DNA from: NZWG01 sp964478995
Lineage (GTDB): Bacteria > Fidelibacterota > Marinisomatia > Marinisomatales > UBA1611
Assembly: GCA_964478995.1 (NCBI GenBank)
Contig: CAYZJY010000087.1
Location: forward strand, 1-7,408
Direction: 5' to 3'
DNA: 7,408 nucleotides
The notes under the pieces were generated by a model that was not told where the DNA came from, ran no database searches, and worked only from the letters and a program-made list of their open reading frames with translations. Positions 1 through 5,280 of this stretch are shown in pieces; the first letter of the stretch is position 1, and every line of letters starts with the position of its first letter. The position numbers and the translations under genes were made by a program.

Positions 1-506
1 ATACGGACTCTGAGGTGGATCTGACCTGGAGTATTGTACAGGATCCAAGTTCTGACATGGTTATCCGTTTGGTGGATCTCAATACCCGTAAGGTAATGGA
101 TATTAGAAATGAACAGCAATTTTCTTTAGGTGTGATCGATCACCATTATGATAGAAGAATGAAGATCATTGCTGGAGAGGAATCTGAAGTGGCAGCCAGG
201 ATCGGTGATATATTGTCCATGATACCCGTGGAACTGTCCATTTCTGGTAACTATCCTAATCCGTTCAATCCATCCACGACCATACGCTTTGGATTACCTG
301 AACCAAGTAAGATCAGAATGACCATTGTGAACATCAAGGGTCAGGAGATAGCAGAGCTTATAAATACTTGGCAGGACATGGGTAGGCATGAAGTGATCTG
401 GGATGGTAAGAGTAGTGATGGTAGTTCATTGTCATCAGGTATATACTTTGTCTTGATCAATGATGGTAAGAACTACAAGACCCATAAGATCATGCTATTA
501 AAATAA
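1..506 (+). CDS. Secreted protein with C-terminal sorting (T9SS-like/FlgD-like) domain, 5' partial
   Basis: The reading frame is open from base 3 to the TAA at 504-506, so the gene starts upstream of the window. The GTG at 15 is only an internal codon. About 167 residues are visible. The first ~65 are beta-rich and I do not recognise them. From about residue 78 comes the hallmark of C-terminal sorting domains in FCB bacteria: S-G-N-Y-P-N-P-F-N-P-S-T-T-I (the N-Y-P motif near residues 83-90). It is followed by an F-G-L-P strand, I-V-N-I-K-G-Q-E-I, an H-E-V-I-W-D-G segment, S-S-G-I-Y-F-V and a basic end (K-I-M-L-L-K). This fold is similar to the FlgD Ig-like domain. In such bacteria it marks proteins for export across the outer membrane, usually by type IX secretion, and is removed or anchored. 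The catalytic or adhesive part lies outside the window, so the protein's job is unknown. No strong terminator follows. Confidence 0.88.
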   Translation, partial: TDSEVDLTWSIVQDPSSDMVIRLVDLNTRKVMDIRNEQQFSLGVIDHHYDRRMKIIAGEESEVAARIGDILSMIPVELSISGNYPNPFNPSTTIRFGLPEPSKIRMTIVNIKGQEIAELINTWQDMGRHEVIWDGKSSDGSSLSSGIYFVLINDGKNYKTHKIMLLK

Positions 507-586
507 ATATATTGACCATATTTGCTATGATGAAAAAGATGTGTGTTAATAAGTCCATTAATAATCATGGCCATTAAATAAGATCC
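507..586. other. Short intergenic spacer, no clear terminator or promoter
   Basis: Eighty AT-rich bases separate the two genes. There is a short weak inverted repeat (TTAAT at 546-550 with ATTAA at 557-561) and a palindrome ATGGCCAT near 567-574. Neither has a T-run, so I cannot call a terminator. TTGACC at 512-517 and TATGAT at 526-531 look like promoter boxes but are only 8 bp apart. Confidence 0.4.
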
Positions 587-1696
587 ATGATCATCAGATC
601 TGTACAAACGGTCCTATCCACGGTATTTCTCTCAATTCTTTTTGGACAGGGAACCGTGACCCTAGTGGTCACAGGAAGTGTACATGGTCAGCTTGATCCC
701 TGTGGCTGACCAAAGAAACCATTGGGCGGTCTGTCCAGAAAATACACTGCGGTCAATAAATTGATCTCTCAGGGACTCGACCCTATCATATTGGATGCGG
801 GTGACCTATTATTCTCCAAACCCAATGTTGATAGTTCCAATAGTAAGTCTAAGATCTTTAGGGCAGCTGCAATGATCAATGGATTTGAAAAGATCGGCTG
901 TGATGTGGTTAATGTAGGACATTATGAATTTGCTGCAGGATATGAGCAACTAAAAGAACTGATCAGTAATACTTCGATCCCGTTCATATCAGCAAATCTA
1001 TTGGACCCTGAAACAGAAGAGCCCATCTTTAAGCCATACAAGATCATTGATCGTGGCGGCATCACATTTGGTGTGATCGGGCTTACTGATCTTGTCCCTG
1101 ATTCATTAGAAGGTGTCATGGTTGAGGATTTCACATTCGCTGGAAATATATATCTAGATGCGATGAAGGATAGGGTTGACATGACCATTCTTCTTATCAA
1201 TAGTGAACGATCCACCTATCAGGAACTGCCCAAGATCTTTCCCTCAGCAGATCTTATCTTTACAAGCGGGAGTACATTTATGACAAGGCCCATGATGGAT
1301 CAGGAGGATAATGGTCCTTTTATCTTTTCTTCAGGAAGGGAAGGACGATACCTTAACCAGGTAGATATCACCCTATTGGATGATAGTGATCAGATCATTA
1401 ATAGATCTTTTTATGAAGCGAGGATCGCATACACAAAAAAGCGAATAGATAGATACAGGGACAAGGATCCAAATATACCACTTGAAACACTCTATGCTGA
1501 TCAGCCGAACATTCTAAGTTCCATTGAACTTGCGAGGCAAGAGATGACAAGAATGAAGGGAATATTGGAAGAAAGGGCAAATAGCATCGTATTTCAGAAT
1601 GTTGCCATGGACTCTACGATAATTGATCATCCGGAGATCTTAGATTATGTCAACAGATCCCTTGAAAAATGTGATCGGTTGCTCGTTGAGCAATAA
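587..1696 (+). CDS. Exported 5'-nucleotidase/metallophosphatase-superfamily selenoprotein (in-frame TGA = Sec41)
   Basis: Reading from ATG 587 to TAA 1696, with TGA 707-709 decoded as selenocysteine, gives a 369-residue protein. Residues 4-20 form a signal peptide (R4, then a hydrophobic run to F19-G20). A strand V-T-L-V-V-T-G leads to motif I, S31-V-H33-G-Q-L, then D-P-C39-G-U41-P. Next come G-G-L-S-R-K, D-A-G-D (70-73) and V-G-H-Y-E-F (110-115). The order matches UshA-type metallophosphatases. From memory, related proteins carry C-G-C followed by G-G-L-x-R here, so the TGA sits at a conserved cysteine. Canonical ligands are partly lost: D-x-H is S-V-H, and G-N-H-E is G-H-Y-E. Other cysteines are C105 and C362. 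An in-frame stop at 575-577 limits the start, and no Shine-Dalgarno is visible. A caller that treats TGA as stop would begin at TTG 722 and drop the signal peptide and the C-G-U motif. Alternatives are a nonsense pseudogene or a base-call error; the matching downstream hairpin argues against both. Substrate and activity are unknown. Confidence 0.8.
707..755 (+). promoter_or_regulatory. Putative bacterial SECIS element within the selenoprotein gene
   Basis: The RNA starting at the UGA can fold into a bacterial SECIS-like hairpin. The upper stem is TTGGGC (722-727) with GTCCAG (733-738): 6 bp, two of them G-U wobbles. It closes a 5-nt apical loop, GGTCT (728-732). A lower stem pairs TGACC (707-711, containing the UGA) perfectly with GGTCA (751-755). 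Eighteen nucleotides separate the UGA from the loop. As I recall it, the E. coli fdhF SECIS has the same spacing and the same GGUCU core, the part read by SelB. The internal loop is large (10 and 12 nt) and there is no obvious bulged U in the upper stem, so this is a good but untested match. Confidence 0.75.
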
Positions 1697-1770
1697 GAAA
1701 ATATAGAGGAACAATTTTAGATTAATTATGTTATATTTATCTGACACTAACAATTCAAACAAAGAAAATA

Positions 1771-1775
1771 GAGGG
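1771..1775 (+). promoter_or_regulatory. Ribosome binding site of the LPP20-like lipoprotein gene
   Basis: GAGGG lies 4 nt before ATG 1780. It is a fair Shine-Dalgarno match with rather short spacing, and it supports that start. The spacer 1697-1779 before it is AT-rich and has no promoter I can defend. Confidence 0.5.
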
Positions 1776-1779
1776 TCTC

Positions 1780-2319
1780 ATGAAAAAAAATCTAGTCCTG
1801 ATGCTAACATCTTTAATAATGTTTGCTGCCTGTGCGGGGTCCAAGCCAAAACCTATAAAAAATAAAGATCTACCTGATTGGGTTCTCAATCCTCCAAAGA
1901 TCGAAAATAAATTTGTTGGGGTTGGTAGTGCAAACCGTGGTGACTTTGAACTTTCAAAACAAGTTGCAGCATCTTTGGCAAGGGATGAAGTTGCAAGATC
2001 AGTAGAGACCAAAGTTAATTCAACTGTTAATAATCACATGTCAGCATCTGGAATGGGGGATGATATCAGCAATACTGCATTTTCAGAGTCTATTTCAAAA
2101 TCATTAGTGACAATTGCTCTAAAGGGAGCCACCATAGAAAAAACTGAGTATATAAACGAGCGCGTATTTGTGATGGTAACCTATGATTATGAAAATGCTA
2201 GGAATGAGACCAAAGCCGCTGCTAGGAAAATAGCAAAGCAAGAGGAAGCGCTCTATAATGAATTCAAGGCGCGTCAGGCATTTGATTCTCTTGATAAAGC
2301 AATAGATCGAATGGAATAG
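1780..2319 (+). CDS. LPP20-family outer-envelope lipoprotein
   Basis: The 179-residue product begins M-K-K, then a hydrophobic stretch ending in a lipobox, F-A-A-C18, so Cys18 should be lipidated after signal peptidase II cleavage. The mature part opens with a short lysine-rich tether, then L-P-D-W-V-L-N-P-P (31-39) and F-V-G-V-G-S-A (45-51). These are typical of the LPP20/LPP20-like fold, which continues as an alanine-rich helix (about 54-83) and strands around residues 107-137 (V-F-V-M-V-T-Y). Residues 140-179 form a charged, probably helical tail. LPP20 was named from a Helicobacter lipoprotein; similar proteins are common in envelopes of Gram-negative bacteria and their role is unclear. 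The gene lies 83 bp after the selenoprotein gene with no terminator between, so co-transcription is possible. A strong terminator follows. The family call is good; the function is unknown. Confidence 0.85.
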   Translation: MKKNLVLMLTSLIMFAACAGSKPKPIKNKDLPDWVLNPPKIENKFVGVGSANRGDFELSKQVAASLARDEVARSVETKVNSTVNNHMSASGMGDDISNTAFSESISKSLVTIALKGATIEKTEYINERVFVMVTYDYENARNETKAAARKIAKQEEALYNEFKARQAFDSLDKAIDRME

Positions 2320-2346
2320 TCTAAACTGTATATTTTGAACATTAAG

Positions 2347-2378
2347 AAAAAGGCCTCGATCTTTCGTGGCCTTTTTTT
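2347..2378. terminator. Bidirectional rho-independent terminator
   Basis: GGCC (2352-2355) pairs with GGCC (2368-2371). Inside, CGA (2357-2359) pairs with TCG (2364-2366) across one T-T mismatch, leaving a TCTT loop. An A-run (2347-2351) precedes the stem and seven Ts (2372-2378) follow it, so it can stop transcription from both sides. It sits between the convergent lipoprotein and glycosidase-fusion genes. Confidence 0.88.
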
Positions 2379-2409
2379 GTTGTTTTTATATCAAGGGATT
2401 TGATGCAGG

Positions 2410-4305
2410 TCAGGAGTGTTTTGCCAATTTTTCTATTACCTTAAGCATCTGTTGATATTCTACCTGTTCAAATAACCGGGTCAAGAACATGATATTCCCC
2501 TCTTGATCTATGACAACATTACGTGTCACACCAGCATTCTTATCTGCAAATAGTCCAAAAATATTTGCACCTGGGTCAAGCGCGAGAGGGTAGGTCGTTC
2601 CCATTTTCTTTTGAAATGCAATAACTGTCTCTAATGGCTCATCCCTATCAACTCCAATTAGAGTGACTCCTTTATCCTTGAATGCCTGCCATACGTCCTT
2701 TTCAAGATGGGGCATCTCCTGCCTGCAGACAGAGCACCAACTTGCAGTGAATTGAAGTACAACGACCTGACCTCTAAGGTCGGATAATTTCACTTTTTCA
2801 CCTGTGGAGTATTCCATGGTGAAGTCTGGTGCTTTTTCCCCAACGCTGACAATGTAGCCTCTTTCATCCGCGCCTCTCTTATTGACCATGTCAATGAAAG
2901 GTCTGCTGCCATCCCTCAGGCGACGTTCTTGTGTCTTAAGATCTAATTCATAGAGCCCAAACTTCATCTTGTAGCCCTCGGCCCATTCAAAGTTGTCCAT
3001 TAAACTCCAATAGAAATAGCCCCTGATGTCGATCCTTTCCTTGAGCGCTTGATTCATCGCATATAGATATCTTTCGATGAAAAGGGGACGTATCTCATCT
3101 TTGGCATCTGCGAGACCATTTTCAGTTACGTAGATCGGAACGTCCATCTTGCTGATGGTCTTGAGTGCTCTATGAAAACCTTCAGCGTAAAGGGGGTAAC
3201 CCATGTCGGTGATCATGTCCTGATCTCGAGTATCAAATACAAAAGGTTCTTTCGCATTTAATTGACCCTTCACATGCATCCTGGAATAGTAGTTGAGCCC
3301 TATGAAATCGAGGGTTCCCACTGCTCTTGGATTGGACATGTGATTGTCGACCATTCCGGGCATGTAGAATGATGATTCACCTTCTTTGAGAAACTTTAGC
3401 GGGGCATTGGTATAAACATCATTTAATATCTTGCTGAAGATCCAGTCTAGGACATGCCACCTCCTATGGGGATCAAATTGAAAAATATTCTTTACGATCC
3501 CAATTTTCACATCCTCAGTATGTGGAAGTGCCTTTAAGTGTAAGTAGGTCTCAACATGGGCATTCAACATGTTCTCCAAAACAGTTCCTGCGAGGACAGG
3601 GTCCTTTTTACCAGGGGGGAAAATTCCATTGAAGTAGCCTTGAGCCACAAATACGGATGGCTCATTAAATGTACACCAGATCTTTACCAGATCTTTTAAT
3701 TCATTGAAAATAATTTCAGAGAATTTGATGAAATGTCCAATGTTCTCCTCTTTCTCAAACGCACCAAGTCTCTCAAACCATGTGGGGTGAGAAAAATGAT
3801 GTAGCGTAATGACCGGAGTAATGCCTGATTCAATAAGTGCCTCGCATTTTTTTCGATAGTGCGATAAAGCATCTTGATCAAACACACCTTGCGCAGGCTC
3901 TATCTTAGACCACTCAATTGAAAATCGATAATGGTTCACGCCTAGTTCTCTCATGAGTTGGATGTCTTCAGGATACCTGTTCCAATGATCCGCGGCTGAC
4001 CCTGATCTATCATTATTGTGAATGCGGGAAACGCCATTGCCATCCACTGAATTCTCCCACTCATGCCAATTATTATTTGTGTTGTTTCCCTCAACCTGGT
4101 GGGCTGCGGTGGCGGTTCCCCATGCGAAGTTAGAAGGGAAGTGTATGTCTGTTGTATTGATCTTATCCCATTCCCATTCGATGTCAGGGTATGAGTAAGA
4201 AAGATAGGTCACTGAAACCATCCACACTGAGAGGACAGTGCCGATGAAAATACTCGGAAATTTTACGATAGGTCTCAGATCTTGAATCCTTGGTCTTTCA
4301 TCCAC
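2410..4305 (-). CDS. Membrane-anchored GH1 beta-glycosidase fused to a C-terminal TlpA-like thioredoxin domain
   Basis: This is one uninterrupted 631-residue frame. Residues 16-37 are a hydrophobic signal anchor after a short basic N-terminus. A full glycoside hydrolase family 1 domain follows (about 54-475). It has the F-A-W-G-T-A-T-A-A-H-Q-V-E-G opening, acid/base E215 in T-F-N-E-P, nucleophile E395 in V-T-E-N-G, and Y-W-S-L-M-D-N-F-E-W (431-441). Around 480-631 a TlpA/redoxin domain begins at G-Y-I-V-S-V-G-E-K-A-P-D-F, with redox motif W-C524-S-V-C527. The usual cis-Pro position reads T594 (G-V-T-R-N). Both active sites look intact, and the anchor would place them in the periplasm. The GTG start at 4305 overlaps the end of cbs by 31 nt, and an in-frame stop just upstream excludes a longer start; ATG 4221 would lose most of the anchor. 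Exact sugar specificity cannot be read. The stop is TGA. The fusion is unusual: GH1 enzymes are normally single-domain and about 450 residues. Confidence 0.88.
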   Translation of the reverse strand: MDERPRIQDLRPIVKFPSIFIGTVLSVWMVSVTYLSYSYPDIEWEWDKINTTDIHFPSNFAWGTATAAHQVEGNNTNNNWHEWENSVDGNGVSRIHNNDRSGSAADHWNRYPEDIQLMRELGVNHYRFSIEWSKIEPAQGVFDQDALSHYRKKCEALIESGITPVITLHHFSHPTWFERLGAFEKEENIGHFIKFSEIIFNELKDLVKIWCTFNEPSVFVAQGYFNGIFPPGKKDPVLAGTVLENMLNAHVETYLHLKALPHTEDVKIGIVKNIFQFDPHRRWHVLDWIFSKILNDVYTNAPLKFLKEGESSFYMPGMVDNHMSNPRAVGTLDFIGLNYYSRMHVKGQLNAKEPFVFDTRDQDMITDMGYPLYAEGFHRALKTISKMDVPIYVTENGLADAKDEIRPLFIERYLYAMNQALKERIDIRGYFYWSLMDNFEWAEGYKMKFGLYELDLKTQERRLRDGSRPFIDMVNKRGADERGYIVSVGEKAPDFTMEYSTGEKVKLSDLRGQVVVLQFTASWCSVCRQEMPHLEKDVWQAFKDKGVTLIGVDRDEPLETVIAFQKKMGTTYPLALDPGANIFGLFADKNAGVTRNVVIDQEGNIMFLTRLFEQVEYQQMLKVIEKLAKHS

Positions 4306-5228
4306 TGGTCATTTGGAAATTTTGTCATGTAGTTTCGAATCCCATCTGGTAATACCACCAAGCATTTTTGATCTTTACTCAATCTTGTTGCACTTTTGAG
4401 GGCGGCGATCATTGCAGAGCCCGATGAGCCACCGCATAAAAGACCCTCTTTTTTTATAAGGTCTCGTGCCATGGTGAATGATTCTTCGTCCTCTGTCTTA
4501 ACATATTCATCCACAAGCGAGTTGTCCAAGACATCTGGGAAAAAATCATAGCCTATGCCCTCTACAAGATAAGGCTCAACATCTGTACCTCCGCCAAGGA
4601 TCGAGCCTACCGGGTCCGCACCAACAATGACGATCTCAGGTATCTCTTCTTTGAGACGCTTGGCAACACCAGTAATGGTTCCGCCAGTGCCGACCCCCAT
4701 GACAACCATGTGCAGATCCGTTCCAAAATCATCCAATATTTCCTGGGCAGTCCCCTGATAGTGCGCCTCAGGGTTTGATGGGTTCTCATACTGGTCCAAT
4801 ATATGTGAGTCAGGTATCTCACTCTGTAGTCTTTTTGCAACTCCAATGTGACTGTCTGGTGAATCAAATGCTGCCTCAGTGGGTGTACGAACGATCTCTG
4901 CACCCAATGCCTCCAATGCGATCTGCTTTTCCTTGCTCATTTTTTCCGGCAAGGTGATAATGCACTTGTATCCCTTGACCGCAGCAGCCAGTGCAATGCC
5001 TTGCCCTGTATTTCCAGAGGTAGGTTCAATAAGCGTATCACCTGGTTTGATCCGTCCTGACATCTCAGCGTCTTCAACCATTTTCCACCCAATGCGATCC
5101 TTTATGGATCCACCAGGATTGAAGAATTCACATTTGGAAAACAACTTGCACTGAAGTTCTTTCCCAATATTGTTCATCTTTACAACAGGCGTGTTGCCTA
5201 TTGTGGTAAGTATATTGTCATGTATCAT
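4275..5228 (-). CDS. cbs: Cystathionine beta-synthase catalytic core (PLP-dependent, no CBS or heme domain)
   Basis: This is a fold-type II PLP enzyme of 317 residues from ATG 5228; TTG 5243 would add five. K43 in G-G-S-I-K-D-R should form the Schiff base. T-S-G-N-T-G (70-75) binds the substrate carboxylate, G-T-G-G-T (180-184) the PLP phosphate, and C-G-G-S-S-G-S (265-271) supplies the pyridine-nitrogen serine. Several stretches match animal and yeast cystathionine beta-synthase, as I recall them, better than CysK: C-E-F-F-N-P-G-G-S, S-H-I-L-D-Q-Y, V-E-G-I-G-Y-D-F, E-G-L-L-C-G-G-S and R-N-Y-M-T-K-F near the end. The expected reaction condenses serine with homocysteine to cystathionine, possibly also making H2S from cysteine. 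The N-terminal heme segment and the C-terminal regulatory CBS pair of the human enzyme are absent. It is upstream of, and overlaps, the GH1-TlpA gene. O-acetylserine-dependent cysteine synthase activity is the main alternative. Confidence 0.87.
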   Translation of the reverse strand: MIHDNILTTIGNTPVVKMNNIGKELQCKLFSKCEFFNPGGSIKDRIGWKMVEDAEMSGRIKPGDTLIEPTSGNTGQGIALAAAVKGYKCIITLPEKMSKEKQIALEALGAEIVRTPTEAAFDSPDSHIGVAKRLQSEIPDSHILDQYENPSNPEAHYQGTAQEILDDFGTDLHMVVMGVGTGGTITGVAKRLKEEIPEIVIVGADPVGSILGGGTDVEPYLVEGIGYDFFPDVLDNSLVDEYVKTEDEESFTMARDLIKKEGLLCGGSSGSAMIAALKSATRLSKDQKCLVVLPDGIRNYMTKFPNDQWMKDQGFKI

Positions 5229-5280
5229 ATTTGATAATGTCAAAAAATTAGGTTTTTGCTAAATAAGCTTTCGATAAATT
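5229..5280. promoter_or_regulatory. Divergent intergenic region between cbs and the NOX5-like gene
   Basis: Only 52 AT-rich bases separate the two divergent starts, so both promoters must be here or overlap the coding ends. An inverted repeat, TTTGA (5230-5234) N5 TCAAA (5240-5244), lies next to the cbs start and could be an operator. I cannot assign reliable -35/-10 pairs, and neither gene has a Shine-Dalgarno. Confidence 0.35.

Noticed and set aside
15..506. GTG 15 as a gene start
   Set aside because: The frame is open to the window edge and the protein begins in mid-fold without a signal peptide, so the gene is simply cut.
512..531. Promoter TTGACC/TATGAT before the selenoprotein gene
   Set aside because: The boxes are only 8 bp apart, far from the usual 16-18.
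707..709. TGA reassigned to Trp or Gly (alternative genetic code)
   Set aside because: TGA ends both cbs (4275-4277) and the GH1-TlpA gene (2410-2412) at sensible protein ends, and tryptophan is encoded by TGG throughout.
922..1215. Antisense ORF inside the metallophosphatase gene, and similar opposite-strand or out-of-frame ORFs at 1398-1580, 1755-2012, 3696-3887, 4607-5154, 5405-5626, 6087-6323 and 7054-7335
   Set aside because: Each lies mostly or wholly inside a well-supported gene, shows no recognisable family motif, and has no convincing start signal.
722..1696. TTG 722 as the true start of the metallophosphatase gene
   Set aside because: It would start the protein after its first strand and motif I. 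The same frame continues upstream through a single TGA to ATG 587, with a signal peptide and family motifs.
587..1696. Nonsense-mutated pseudogene
   Set aside because: There is no other stop or frameshift, and the TGA sits at an expected Cys with a matching hairpin downstream. It is not fully excluded.
5238..5243. TTG 5243 as the start of cbs
   Set aside because: It adds only five residues, without a Shine-Dalgarno. ATG 5228 fits the family start better, though TTG remains possible.
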